Assembly: GCF_002088975.1 (NCBI RefSeq)
Contig: NZ_NCST01000061.1
Coordinates: 1-64,000, forward strand
Source: Henriciella aquimarina
Lineage (GTDB): Bacteria > Pseudomonadota > Alphaproteobacteria > Caulobacterales > Hyphomonadaceae
Direction: 5' to 3'
DNA: 64,000 nucleotides
Shown: piece by piece, positions 1 through 8,317 of the stretch
How the letters are laid out: each line of letters starts with the position of its first letter
Numbering within the stretch: the stretch's first letter is position 1
Position numbers and translations under genes: made by a program
The notes under the pieces: generated by a model
Database searches by the model: none
What the model was told of the DNA's origin: nothing
The model's input: only the letters and a program-made list of their open reading frames with translations

Positions 1-203
1 CTTGTCTTAGAGATTCCTGGTCTTCTGGTTAGAAAAGAACCGCTGGTGGGGACTGCGCAATTTCCCCGCCGGCGTAGAGGAACGGATCGTGCCTGCGCTG
101 GCTGAGTAAGTGCCGTTGGGAAGTTTGATCGTCCTCTTCATTTCCATGCGACCTGAACGGATACGAGGGCATCTAGGCCCGTACGACAAGCAAAGGATCT
201 GGA
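1..203 (+). ncRNA. candidate IS110 bridge RNA (seekRNA) leader
   Basis: IS110-group elements encode a structured guide RNA in the non-coding end upstream of the transposase; this is known for the family. This 203-base leader carries no gene. It can form a clear hairpin at 45-70, with 8-bp arms GGTGGGGA and TCCCCGCC (one G-U pair) around a 10-base loop. A weaker hairpin, GGTT/AACC, lies at about 28-41. The boundaries, the second guide loop and the matching target sequence were not determined, so the call rests on position, size and one good stem. Confidence 0.35.
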
Positions 204-1154
204 ATGTCCATCGAACCAGTTCGCCAGCATATCGGCGTCGATATTTCAAAGAGCACTCTGGATGCGCACATGTATCCTGAGGGCAGGACCATAACTGTCC
301 CGAATGATAAAAAAGGATTCAGGCAATTGCTGACCTGGATGGCAGGATGTCATCTTGAACAGCTACTCTATGAACCGACCGGGCAGTATCATCTTGCCTT
401 CGAGAAGTTCTTCCTGAAAGCCGAAATACCTCTCGGCAAGGTCAATCCACGGCAGGCTCGACGATTTGCGGACGCATTGGGTGTGTCGGCGAAAACAGAC
501 ACGATCGATGCCGGGCTTATCGCAAAATACGGGGCGATGATTTCTGTGCGCCGCGTCAGCGACAGAACGATCAAGTTCAATGAAATGAAAGAGCTACAAT
601 CGGCTCGGCGCGCTCTGGTGAAAGACAGGACACGCGCGTCCAACCGGTCTTCCGCCCGGATAGCTCCCTTGTTGCGGCGCCAGGCACGGGAAAGGATTGA
701 GCAGATCGACCGTCACATGAAAGCAATCGACGCGGCTCTTCGTTTGCTGGTCCGTGATGATGAATTCCTGAAAGCCAGATTCGACATTCTACAGACTATT
801 CCTGGCATTGGAGAAACAACCGCGATCATGCTTCTGACCGAGATGCCCGAACTCGGCTTCATCGATCACAAGGCGGCCGCCAGTCTTGCAGGACTTGCTC
901 CGATCGCTCGGGACAGCGGCACGTTTCGAGGCAAGCGATACATACAAGGTGGAAGAGCACATTTGCGACAGGCGCTCTATATGCCCACCCTCGTTAGCAT
1001 AAAGCATAATCCGGAATTCAGCGCGAAATACCAGATGATGGTCGCCACCGGAAAAGCGCCAAAACTGGCCATCACAGCCATAATGAGAAAGCTTATCGTC
1101 CTGGCGAACAGTCTGCTTCGCGATAGCCGAAACTGGGTTCCAAGCCGGACTTGA
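204..1154 (+). CDS. IS110-family transposase (DEDD/RuvC-like)
   Basis: This 316-residue protein has the two-part IS110 layout. The N-terminal RuvC-like half shows GVDISK (first Asp), YEPTGQYH (Glu) and KTDTIDAGLIAKYG (DxxD), matching a DEDD catalytic set. The C-terminal Transposase_20 half has the helix-hairpin-helix-like TIPGIGETTA and the segment SLAGLAPIARDSGTFRGKR followed by GRAHLRQALY. In this family the C-terminal half carries a nucleophilic serine. The start is the ATG at 204. The last residues may be read from the junction sequence. Full length suggests it could be active. Confidence 0.9.
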   Translation: MSIEPVRQHIGVDISKSTLDAHMYPEGRTITVPNDKKGFRQLLTWMAGCHLEQLLYEPTGQYHLAFEKFFLKAEIPLGKVNPRQARRFADALGVSAKTDTIDAGLIAKYGAMISVRRVSDRTIKFNEMKELQSARRALVKDRTRASNRSSARIAPLLRRQARERIEQIDRHMKAIDAALRLLVRDDEFLKARFDILQTIPGIGETTAIMLLTEMPELGFIDHKAAASLAGLAPIARDSGTFRGKRYIQGGRAHLRQALYMPTLVSIKHNPEFSAKYQMMVATGKAPKLAITAIMRKLIVLANSLLRDSRNWVPSRT

Positions 1155-1155
1155 C

Positions 1156-1449
1156 GAAGACGGATACTTCCAGGTCACCGGCGACAAGCAGAACTATCAG
1201 GGCCGCTATGTCCTGCGTCATCCATGGCGCGGCGACTATAATCAGTGCGAGGAGGCCCGCGACTATGCCGACGATCTCGTCGACCGCTGGGACGAGGAGG
1301 CCAAGAACCTCGCCAAGCTGACCGGCTGGGACCTCGATGACATCAAGGAAAAGATGGCCGAAGGCGGCTATTCCGAAGCCTCGATCAATATCGATCTCGA
1401 GAAAAAGACCGACAAACCCTGGTGGCAGCGCCTCTGGGGTAATGGCTGA
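1156..1449 (+). pseudogene. 3' remnant of a DUF2330-like gene, cut by the IS110 element
   Basis: An open frame without its own start codon runs from the end of the transposase gene to the TGA at 1447-1449, about 97 codons. The peptide contains YFQVTGDKQNYQGRYVLRHP, then W-R-G-D-Y, and later LAKLTGWDLDDIKEKM. This resembles the C-terminal part of DUF2330 proteins as I remember them; no search was run. Codon use is typical of the host chromosome. The 5' part should lie left of the insertion sequence, outside the window, so the gene is probably inactive. Confidence 0.55.
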
Positions 1450-1458
1450 GGCTGGCGC

Positions 1459-2307
1459 CTAGCGCTGGCACGTCCCGCAATAGAAGCTTGAGCGCCCCGA
1501 CTGGACGATGCGCCGGATCGGGGCGCCGCATTTGCGGCAGGGCTCGCCCTCACGGTCATAGACCGAGAAGGTGTGCTGGAAATAGCCAAGCTCGCCGGTT
1601 GCGGCCTTGAAGTCCGAAATGGAGGAGCCGCCGGCGGCTATCGCCTCGCGAATGACATCGTTGATCGCCGTAGCCAGACGCGCGGCGCGTTCGCCTGGCA
1701 CTGTCGAGGCGCGTCGGCGCGGGCTGATCCCGGCCCGGAAGAGCGCTTCGCAGACATAGATGTTGCCGAGCCCGGCAATGACGCGCTGGTCGAGCAGGGC
1801 GGACTTGATCGGTGTCTTCTTGTCCCGGAGCGCCTCGTTCAGCCAGGCATGCGAGAAGCTGTTCGACAGCGGCTCCGGCCCGAAGCCCGCCAGGCGGGGA
1901 TACTGCTCCATCTGCTGTAGCGGCCAGAGCTCCATGAAGCCGAAGCGGCGCGGATCGTTATAGGTCACGACATGACCGCCCTCGATATGGAAAATGACAT
2001 GGTCGTGCTTCGGATCGGGGGCGACCTCATGATGGAAGTCGCCCGGCCGGGAGCCGTCGGAAATGGTGAAACGGCCCGACATGCCTAGATGCATGATCAG
2101 CGCGTCACCGGAAGAGAGCTCCGCGACCAGGAATTTTGCCCGCCGCGATAGACGCGTGATTTGCGTGCCGCCAACGCGTTCGGCAAAACGCGCGGGCAGC
2201 GGAAAGCGCAGGTCCGGCCGGTTCAGGACGACCGAGAGGATCCTCTGGCCTTCCATCACGGGCGCAAGGCCGCGGCGAACTGTCTCGACTTCGGGCAATT
2301 CAGGCAT
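1459..2307 (-). CDS. mutM: Formamidopyrimidine-DNA glycosylase (Fpg/MutM)
   Basis: This base-excision repair enzyme removes 8-oxoguanine and other oxidised purines and nicks the abasic site. The 282 residues start MPELPEVETV, giving the catalytic Pro2 and Glu3 after Met removal. Lys58 fits the conserved catalytic lysine. The C-terminal zinc finger is complete, with Cys at about 257, 260, 277 and 280 (CRKC...YCGTC). Length is normal for the family. It is transcribed away from ubiE across a 49-bp gap and converges on the truncated DUF2330-like gene. Confidence 0.97.
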   Translation of the reverse strand: MPELPEVETVRRGLAPVMEGQRILSVVLNRPDLRFPLPARFAERVGGTQITRLSRRAKFLVAELSSGDALIMHLGMSGRFTISDGSRPGDFHHEVAPDPKHDHVIFHIEGGHVVTYNDPRRFGFMELWPLQQMEQYPRLAGFGPEPLSNSFSHAWLNEALRDKKTPIKSALLDQRVIAGLGNIYVCEALFRAGISPRRRASTVPGERAARLATAINDVIREAIAAGGSSISDFKAATGELGYFQHTFSVYDREGEPCRKCGAPIRRIVQSGRSSFYCGTCQR

Positions 2308-2356
2308 GGCTTCCGCATATAGCGTTTAGATTTCGCTGCCACTATGGTCCTCGCGC

Positions 2357-3145
2357 ATGACAGATGACAGAGATTCACAAAAGACCGTCAGCTTCGGCTT
2401 TGAAGAGGTCTCGCCCGACGAAAAGGTGAGCCGCGTCAAGGGCGTCTTCCGCTCGGTCGCCAGCCGCTATGACGTGATGAACGACCTCATGTCGGCCGGC
2501 GTTCACCGCCTCTGGAAGCACGACACGATCGCCAAGCTCAATCCGCAGCCGGGCGAGCGCCTGCTCGATGTGGCCGGGGGGACGGGCGATCTGGCCAAGG
2601 CTTTCATCGACCGTGCCGACCGGGTCGCCCGCCGGCGCGGCAAGGCCGACATGGCGAGCGCCATCGTCTGCGACATCAATGATGCGATGCTTGAGGCGGG
2701 CCGCGAGCGCCCGGACATGGCCGCTTATGAGGGCCGGATCGGCTGGGTCTGCGGGGATGCCCAGGCGCTGCCCTTCGAGGACCGCTCGTTCGACGCGCTG
2801 ACCATTGCCTTTGGTATCCGCAATGTCGCCGACCGGGCCGCTGCCCTTTCGGAATTCCGCCGCGTGCTGAAGCCGGGCGGACGGCTCGCCGTGCTGGAAT
2901 TCAGCCACATGACGGCGCCGATGCTGCAGAAACTCTACGACACCTACAGCTTCAACGTCATTCCGCGGATCGGCGAACTCGTCGCCTCCGACCGTGACAG
3001 CTATCAGTATCTGGTTGAGTCGATAAGAAAATTCCCGGAACAGCAAGCGTTCCGGGAAGAAGTCGAGAGCGCCGGTTTCTCCGGCGTTTCCATCACCAAT
3101 TTCTCTGGCGGGATCGCCGCCCTCCATTTCGGATGGGCGGTATGA
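2357..3145 (+). CDS. ubiE: Ubiquinone/menaquinone methyltransferase UbiE
   Basis: This SAM-dependent C-methyltransferase acts in ubiquinone (and where present menaquinone) biosynthesis. The 262 residues contain the family signature YDVMNDLMSAGVHRLWK, the SAM-binding loop LLDVAGGTGDLA near residues 67-78, and GIRNVADR. Length is normal. ubiB follows after one small opposite-strand gene, and ubiG lies at 58 kb, so three ubiquinone genes sit in the window. Confidence 0.96.
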   Translation: MTDDRDSQKTVSFGFEEVSPDEKVSRVKGVFRSVASRYDVMNDLMSAGVHRLWKHDTIAKLNPQPGERLLDVAGGTGDLAKAFIDRADRVARRRGKADMASAIVCDINDAMLEAGRERPDMAAYEGRIGWVCGDAQALPFEDRSFDALTIAFGIRNVADRAAALSEFRRVLKPGGRLAVLEFSHMTAPMLQKLYDTYSFNVIPRIGELVASDRDSYQYLVESIRKFPEQQAFREEVESAGFSGVSITNFSGGIAALHFGWAV

Positions 3146-3150
3146 AGGCG

Positions 3151-3339
3151 TTATTCTTCCTGGGTATCGACCGTCATGCCGTCTTCGTCGACGGAGACGG
3201 AGAAATCGGCATCTCCATTGTTGCCGGAAGAGGCCGGCTGGCCGGCGAAAAACCAGACGCCGAAGCCGATCACGGCGACGACCAGTGCGCCCACAATGAA
3301 CCAGAGAGCGCCATTACCCGATTGTGTGTTCTCAGCCAT
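3151..3339 (-). CDS. Small single-pass membrane protein
   Basis: This 62-residue protein begins MAENTQSGNGALW. The ATG at 3339 is preceded by GGAG at suitable spacing. One hydrophobic helix (about residues 12-34, FIVGALVVAVIGFGVWFF) is followed by a short acidic tail ending DTQEE. A longer in-frame reading upstream has poor composition and was not used. The gene sits between ubiE (convergent, 5 bp apart) and ubiB (divergent). I do not recognise a family and assign no function. Confidence 0.7.
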   Translation of the reverse strand: MAENTQSGNGALWFIVGALVVAVIGFGVWFFAGQPASSGNNGDADFSVSVDEDGMTVDTQEE

Positions 3340-3410
3340 TTTCAGTCTCCATTGTGTGGCGGTGAAAACGCTCATGCCTCTGAGCGGTTCCAGATGGGCG
3401 GAGGCCACCC

Positions 3411-4943
3411 TTGCTGAAAGCGATTGCCGATTATGGCCGCCTGATGCGGGCGGGCACGGCGCTGGTGCGCCATGACGTGATCCTGCCGGGCGAGTATCAG
3501 ACCCGTCTGCCGCTGCCGGCACGGCTGGCCGGACGCACGATGCGGGTCTTCGGCGGCCGCGCCCGGGGCCGCCCCGGGGAGCGGCTGGCCAAGGCGCTGG
3601 AAAAACTCGGACCCGCCTATATCAAGCTCGGCCAGTTTCTCGCGACCCGTCCGGATGTCTTCGGTACCGATGTGGCGAGCGACCTTTCCCGGCTGAAGGA
3701 CAAGCTGCCGCCCTTTCCGATGGCTGAGGCGCGCAAGGCGCTGGAGCGCGAGTTCGGCAAGGATGAGGCCGAGCGGCTCTTTCCCGAGCTTGGGGAGCCT
3801 GTTGCCGCCGCTTCGCTGGCCCAGGTCCACAAGCTGGAAACCGCCGACGGCCCGAAAGCAGTGAAGATCCTGCGGCCGGGTGTCGAGCGCCTGATCGCCC
3901 AGGAGCTGCGCGCCATGAAGCGGGCCGCGCGCACCGTCGAGCGCGCCTCGGTCGAAAGCCGCCGGCTGGAGCCGGTCGCCTTCACCGAAACCGTCGCCGA
4001 CTCGATGATGAAGGAGCTTGATCTCCGCCTGGAAGCGGGCGGGGCCGACCAGATCCGCTCGATCTCCGAAAAGGAAGACTGGTTCGTCGTCCCGGCCGTC
4101 GACTGGGACCGGACCGGCCAGCGCGTGCTGACGACCGACTGGGTCGAGGGTATCCCGCTGACGGACCCGAAAGCGCTGGACCAGCCGGGCCTGAACCGGA
4201 CGGAGCTCGCCAATTCGATCACGCGCGGCTTTCTCTCGCAGGCCATCGGGCACGGCGTTTTCCATGCCGACATGCATGAGGGCAACATCCTGATTCTGCC
4301 GGACAATCGCGTGGCGCTGGTGGATTTCGGCCTGATCGGGCGGATCGGACTGAATGAGCGCCGCTTCCTCGCGGAAATCCTCTGGGGCTTCCTGCATCGG
4401 GACTATCAACGTGTCGCCGAAGTGCATTTCGAAGCGGGCTATGTGCCGGCGCATCAGTCGGTGGGGGAATTCGCCCAGGCGCTGCGCTCCATCGGCGAGC
4501 CGATCCACGGCAAGTCCGCCGAGGACGTTTATATGGGCCGTATCCTGCTGCAACTGCTGGACTATACGCGCACCTTCGGCATGCATTTGCGGCCGGAGCT
4601 TGTCCTGCTGCAGAAGACGATGGTGCAGGTCGAAGGCGTCGCGCGCGCCATCGATCCGCGCCATGACATCTGGAAGGCCGCCGAACCCATTGTGAAACGC
4701 TGGATCAGCGAGAATTTCGGACCCGCCGGCGCGGCAAGGCTGGCGGCGCGCAATATCCGCGACGTCGCCGACCGGCTGAAACGGCTGCCGGAGGTCATGG
4801 ACCGGTTCGAGGCGAGTCTGGCCGAGCCGGATGCCCAGATGGCCAATGTGAACCAGACAGGCCGACCGCCCTGGTGGGCCTGGTTCGGGCTGGTCATCAT
4901 ACTGGCCGGGATTGCCGGGCTGACGGCGGTCCAGTTCGCCTGA
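3411..4943 (+). CDS. ubiB: UbiB/ABC1-family kinase-like protein of ubiquinone synthesis
   Basis: UbiB is an atypical protein-kinase-like ATPase needed for ubiquinone assembly. The 510 residues contain the KxGQ-type motif (LGPAYIKLGQFLATRPD, about residues 65-81), the Ala-rich nucleotide loop AAASLAQVHK, the catalytic-loop region GVFHADMHEGNIL, and VDFGLIGRI as the metal-binding Asp motif. The C-terminus has a membrane helix (WFGLVIILAGIAGLTAV). The start is TTG at 3411, supported by GGAGG at 3400-3404; the nearby ATG at 3394 is out of frame. Confidence 0.93.
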   Translation: MLKAIADYGRLMRAGTALVRHDVILPGEYQTRLPLPARLAGRTMRVFGGRARGRPGERLAKALEKLGPAYIKLGQFLATRPDVFGTDVASDLSRLKDKLPPFPMAEARKALEREFGKDEAERLFPELGEPVAAASLAQVHKLETADGPKAVKILRPGVERLIAQELRAMKRAARTVERASVESRRLEPVAFTETVADSMMKELDLRLEAGGADQIRSISEKEDWFVVPAVDWDRTGQRVLTTDWVEGIPLTDPKALDQPGLNRTELANSITRGFLSQAIGHGVFHADMHEGNILILPDNRVALVDFGLIGRIGLNERRFLAEILWGFLHRDYQRVAEVHFEAGYVPAHQSVGEFAQALRSIGEPIHGKSAEDVYMGRILLQLLDYTRTFGMHLRPELVLLQKTMVQVEGVARAIDPRHDIWKAAEPIVKRWISENFGPAGAARLAARNIRDVADRLKRLPEVMDRFEASLAEPDAQMANVNQTGRPPWWAWFGLVIILAGIAGLTAVQFA

Positions 4944-5063
4944 CGGCCTCAGCACGCGGATTTCTTCGCCTCAGACGAGAAGGGACTTCTGCCTCGTGTC
5001 CGGGGCTGATAGGTTAACACTGTCCTAAGATGACAGTCCGGACCGATCAGCGGAGGCCCGTTC

Positions 5064-5813
5064 ATGAGATTTCCCGTCATCCTGCTTTCCGGGCTCGCCG
5101 CGACGATGCTCGCTGGTCCTGCGGCGGGGCAGGGGCTGTCTCATGCCGAGCGCTATACGAAGGCCCAGACCACCCCGCCGCCAGCTACGGCGAAGATCGT
5201 CAAGGTTGGCGCCGATACTGCCGAAGCCCCGCGCGTCACGCGGACCTATTCCTATGGCGAGCCGGCCTACCGGGCTGGCGCGCCCCTGCCCGAGGTGGCG
5301 GGCGTGAAAGTCTTCCGCAGCGGCTATGCAGGCCCCAGCCGGCCCTGCAGCTGGCAATCATCGACAGCTGGCGTGACAACCTATTCCGGTTGTCTTGAGG
5401 GGTATGCCTATGGCCTGGCTGGCGGCGGTGAACTCGCTGGCGGGCGGCCCGGTCAGATGGCAGAGCCATCGGAATATCTTCCCGTGATCGGCGTCGAGCG
5501 CGGTATTTGCGACCGTAAGATCCAGCGCCGCGCCAGCTCCAGCCAGCGGCGCACGCGCTACGATGTCTGCTTTGCCGACCTGCAGCCGGTGACCGGAAAG
5601 CGCGTGGAGCGGCTCTATGACCGGGTCGAGACAGCCGCCCGGCGCGCCTGCGGTCCGAGTGCCGGCTATGGTGCTTCGACCCGGCGCGGGGCTTGCATGG
5701 AGCAGGCTGTCGATAATGCGGTTTACGGATCGGGGGTTCAGGCCCTTGTCGATTATCACCTGACGCAGACGGACCATTCTCCTCAGGTGATTTTGAGGCC
5801 GGTGCGCCCCTAA
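5064..5813 (+). CDS. Exported protein with UrcA-like C-terminal domain
   Basis: The 249-residue product starts with a signal peptide (MRFPVILLSGLAATMLAGPAAGQ). The middle is poorly conserved in appearance and rich in Gly, Pro and Arg. The last third, YDVCFADLQPVTGKRVERLY through AARRACG to ACMEQAVDNAV, matches the UrcA pattern: a Tyr/Asp-Leu strand, an RLY...A helix, then two Cys. UrcA proteins are small periplasmic proteins of unknown function. The start is supported by GGAGG about 10 bases upstream. A strong hairpin terminator follows at 5841. Confidence 0.65.
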   Translation: MRFPVILLSGLAATMLAGPAAGQGLSHAERYTKAQTTPPPATAKIVKVGADTAEAPRVTRTYSYGEPAYRAGAPLPEVAGVKVFRSGYAGPSRPCSWQSSTAGVTTYSGCLEGYAYGLAGGGELAGGRPGQMAEPSEYLPVIGVERGICDRKIQRRASSSQRRTRYDVCFADLQPVTGKRVERLYDRVETAARRACGPSAGYGASTRRGACMEQAVDNAVYGSGVQALVDYHLTQTDHSPQVILRPVRP

Positions 5814-5840
5814 AGGCGCAAGGGACACGGTCTCGGATTG

Positions 5841-5882
5841 CCGGGCGCGGCTGCCATTGACAGCCGTGCCCGGTTAATTCCT
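5841..5882 (+). terminator. Intrinsic terminator after the UrcA-like gene
   Basis: Arms CCGGGCGCGGCTG (5841-5853) and CAGCCGTGCCCGG (5861-5873) form a 13-bp stem with one G-U pair and a 7-base loop. A short AT-rich tract, TTAATTCCTT, follows. It separates the UrcA-like gene from coaBC. Confidence 0.7.
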
Positions 5883-5964
5883 TGCTGCGGTTCACACATT
5901 CGTGGCGTCGATTTCTCAATCTTTTGCCTGTATGAGAGGCGTCGAGAAACCAGATTATGGTCGT

Positions 5965-7197
5965 ATGAGCAGCAAACGTATTCTTCTGATCATCGGTGGC
6001 GGGATCGCCGCCTACAAGTCGCTCGAGCTGATCCGCGAGCTGTCCCGGCGGGGTGTCGCCAGCCGCTGCATCCTGACCAAGGCGGGCGCAGAATTCGTGA
6101 CGCCGCTCTCTGTCTCGGCGCTGTCGGGCGAGAAGTGTTTTACAGATCTCTTCAGCCTCGATGACGAGGCCGAGATGGGGCATATCCAGCTGTCGCGTTC
6201 GGCAGACCTGGTCGTTGCCTGTCCGGCCACAGCGGACCTTCTGGCCAAGGCCGCCCAAGGCCATGCCAATGATCTCGCCTCGACCACGCTGATGGCGACC
6301 GACAAGCCGGTCCTGATGGTGCCGGCCATGAATGTGCGCATGTGGGAGCATGCGGCGACGAAACGGAATGTCGAAACGCTGCGCGGCGACGGGGTCCATG
6401 TCATGAACCCGGACGAAGGCGCCATGGCGTGCGGTGAGTTCGGCTCCGGCCGCCTGCCGGACGTCGCGGTCATTGCCGACGCGATCGAGCACCAGCTGGA
6501 TATGCTGAGCGGGCCGAAACCGCTGGACGGCCAGCATGCGCTGATCACCGCCGGCCCGACGCGCGAACCGCTCGATCCGGTGCGCTATCTCTCCAATCAT
6601 TCCTCCGGCAAGCAGGGCTATGCGATTGCCGGGGCGCTTGCTGCGCTTGGCGCGCGGGTCACCCTGGTCTCCGGCCCGGTCTCGCTCAGCCCGCCGCGCG
6701 GCGTGGATGTCGTGCCGGTCGAGACCGCGCGCGAAATGCTGCAGGCCTGCGAGGAGGCCCTGCCGGCCGATGTCTTCATCTCGGTGGCCGCGGTCGCCGA
6801 CTGGCGCCCGTCCATGGCGGCGGCGAAGAAGCTGAAGCTCAAGGATGAAGGCAAGACGCTGCCATCGCTGGCGCTTTCGGAAAACCCTGACATCCTCTCG
6901 ACCCTGTCGAAGAAGGAGAAAGGCCGTCCCGGCCTGGTCATCGGATTTGCGGCTGAAACCCATGATGTCGAGCAGCTCGCGCGCGCCAAGATGAAGCGCA
7001 AGGGCTGTGACTGGATCGTCGCCAATGACGTTTCCGGCGACGTGATGGGCGGGGATGTCAACGAGGTCGCGCTCGTGACCCCGGACTCCGTCGAGCACTG
7101 GCCGCGCATGGACAAGATTGCCGTCGCCCGCCAGTTGGCTGAGCGCATCGCCGAGGCCCTGAAAGGCCAGGGCGGCGAACAGGTCGCTGCCGAGTAG
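5965..7197 (+). CDS. coaBC: Bifunctional phosphopantothenoylcysteine decarboxylase / phosphopantothenate-cysteine ligase
   Basis: CoaBC performs two successive steps of coenzyme A synthesis. The N-terminal CoaC flavoprotein half shows IGGGIAAYKSLELIREL and the substrate motif PAMNVRMWEH; MACGEFGSGR supplies the conserved Cys. The CoaB half starts near residue 185 with ALITAGPTREPLDPVRYLSN and continues with FAAETHD and a Lys-rich KKLKLKDEGK loop. I chose ATG 5965 (410 residues) because MSSKRILLIIGGG matches the usual family start; GTG 5902 and ATG 5932 are in frame but add unconserved residues. Confidence 0.94.
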   Translation: MSSKRILLIIGGGIAAYKSLELIRELSRRGVASRCILTKAGAEFVTPLSVSALSGEKCFTDLFSLDDEAEMGHIQLSRSADLVVACPATADLLAKAAQGHANDLASTTLMATDKPVLMVPAMNVRMWEHAATKRNVETLRGDGVHVMNPDEGAMACGEFGSGRLPDVAVIADAIEHQLDMLSGPKPLDGQHALITAGPTREPLDPVRYLSNHSSGKQGYAIAGALAALGARVTLVSGPVSLSPPRGVDVVPVETAREMLQACEEALPADVFISVAAVADWRPSMAAAKKLKLKDEGKTLPSLALSENPDILSTLSKKEKGRPGLVIGFAAETHDVEQLARAKMKRKGCDWIVANDVSGDVMGGDVNEVALVTPDSVEHWPRMDKIAVARQLAERIAEALKGQGGEQVAAE

Positions 7198-7311
7198 AGG
7201 ACACAAGCTGCTGGAACCCGGCAGCAAGGTGCGGGTTTGTGATCCCTGACAACACTTTGTTTGCGGATGGCTGGTATCCGTAATTCTTCGAGACGTCGGG
7301 ACGAACCGATC

Positions 7312-7503
7312 ATGCGACTGATCATTGCTTATTTTGCCTTTGTGGCGGCCCTCCTGATTGCGCTGCCTGTCTTCGGGGCGCAGCAGGCCAAGGCCGATGC
7401 CACGCCTTCCGCAGACGCTGTCGAAAGCACCCCTGCAAGCGCCGAGTCCGGCCTTCTGGTGCATGACGGCCAGCCGATGGATGTGGACAGCTACGCCATC
7501 TGA
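7312..7503 (+). CDS. Small exported or membrane-anchored protein
   Basis: This 63-residue product begins MRLIIAYFAFVAALLIALPVFGAQQ, a clear signal peptide or membrane anchor with a likely cut after VFGA. The short mature part is Ala/Ser/Thr-rich and ends DVDSYAI. An upstream in-frame extension to 7261 adds basic residues ahead of the signal and is not favoured. It lies between coaBC and dut on the same strand. No family is recognised. Confidence 0.55.
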   Translation: MRLIIAYFAFVAALLIALPVFGAQQAKADATPSADAVESTPASAESGLLVHDGQPMDVDSYAI

Positions 7504-7552
7504 AGCGCTTTCGAGTTGACAGCGCTGCGCGACTCCCGCGCATTGACGCGTC

Positions 7553-8008
7553 ATGAAAGACGTAAATGTTGCCGTAAAATTGCTGCCCCATTTCGAGGGT
7601 CTTCCCCTGCCGGCTTATGAGACCGAGGGAGCCGCAGGTATGGATGTGCGCGCAGCCTTGCCGGAAGGCGAGCCGTTCGAGCTGAAACCAGGTGAGCGCA
7701 CCATGGTGCCGACCGGTCTCGCCGTGGCGATCCCCGAAGGGTATGAGATCCAGATGCGCCCGCGCTCCGGTCTGGCGGCGAAGCACGGCATCACCTGCCT
7801 CAACACGCCGGGCACGATCGACAGTGACTATCGCGGAGAGCTCAAGGTCATCCTGATCAATCATGGGACCGAGGCCTTCACCATTGCGCGCGGCGAACGC
7901 ATCGGCCAGATGGTGCTCGCCCCGGTCACGCACATCGCCTGGGAAAAGGTCGAGACCCTGCCGGAGACGGTGCGCGGCGAAGGCGGTTTCGGGTCGACAG
8001 GGCGCTAG
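7553..8008 (+). CDS. dut: dUTP diphosphatase (dUTPase)
   Basis: This enzyme hydrolyses dUTP to dUMP and pyrophosphate, keeping uracil out of DNA and supplying dTMP synthesis. The 151 residues show all five trimeric dUTPase motifs in order: [35 protein letters not shown] and the C-terminal [10 protein letters not shown]. Length is typical. It follows coaBC, a common bacterial pairing, here with one small gene between. Confidence 0.97.
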   Translation: MKDVNVAVKLLPHFEGLPLPAYETEGAAGMDVRAALPEGEPFELKPGERTMVPTGLAVAIPEGYEIQMRPRSGLAAKHGITCLNTPGTIDSDYRGELKVILINHGTEAFTIARGERIGQMVLAPVTHIAWEKVETLPETVRGEGGFGSTGR

Positions 8009-8042
8009 CGTCTGGGCCCTTGCCTTTTCGTCATAGTCGACG

Positions 8043-8063
8043 TATTATCGATTTTCGATAATA
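8043..8063. promoter_or_regulatory. 21-bp perfect inverted repeat, probable operator
   Basis: The arms TATTATCGA (8043-8051) and TCGATAATA (8055-8063) are exact reverse complements around TTT. The element ends 14 bases before the ATG of the PspB-like gene and is AT-rich in a GC-rich setting, which fits a repressor or activator site overlapping its promoter. No T-run follows, so a terminator for dut is less likely. The cognate regulator is not evident in the window. Confidence 0.6.
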
Positions 8064-8077
8064 ACAAGGGTCGCACA

Positions 8078-8317
8078 ATGGAAATCAATGAGCCTTTCAC
8101 CATGGTGGTGCTGATCGTCCTCATCGCGGTGGGGGCGGGCGTCGTCAACAATTACATCAAGATGAAAGCTCGCCGCGAGGAAGGCTCCGCCGACCAGGAA
8201 GAGCTCCATCGCTTGCGCCAGGATGTCGAACGGCTCACAGAGCGCGTACGCGTGCTTGAGACCATTGCGACCGACAAGGATGAACGCCTGCGCGACGAGA
8301 TCAGCCGGCTGGCCTGA
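8078..8317 (+). CDS. PspB-like small membrane protein with coiled coil
   Basis: The 79 residues have one N-terminal membrane helix (about residues 8-27) followed by a charged coiled coil, RLRQDVERLTERVRVLETIATDKDERL. The layout and the R-V-x-x-L-E-x-I-A-T-D-K segment resemble PspB-type envelope-stress proteins. In enterobacteria PspB works with PspC to relieve PspA inhibition of PspF; no pspA, pspC or pspF is adjacent here, so a Psp role is inferred from shape only. A perfect palindrome lies directly upstream. It is tail-to-tail with the next gene, with no gap. Confidence 0.6.
   Translation: MEINEPFTMVVLIVLIAVGAGVVNNYIKMKARREEGSADQEELHRLRQDVERLTERVRVLETIATDKDERLRDEISRLA

Larger units (their letters stand above)
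1..1154 (+). mobile_element. IS110-family insertion sequence, left end not in window
   Basis: The element consists of a roughly 200-base non-coding leader followed by one transposase gene. Base composition is less GC-rich than the chromosomal genes to its right. Directly after the transposase stop the sequence changes to GC-rich codons of an unrelated truncated gene, so the right end lies close to position 1154. No terminal inverted repeats are seen, which is usual for IS110. The left boundary is either outside the window or within the first bases and cannot be set. Confidence 0.8.

Noticed and set aside
5236-7554. 772-codon open frame on the minus strand
   Set aside because: It runs antisense to the UrcA-like gene and coaBC, which have clear domains. 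Long antisense frames are expected in GC-rich coding DNA.
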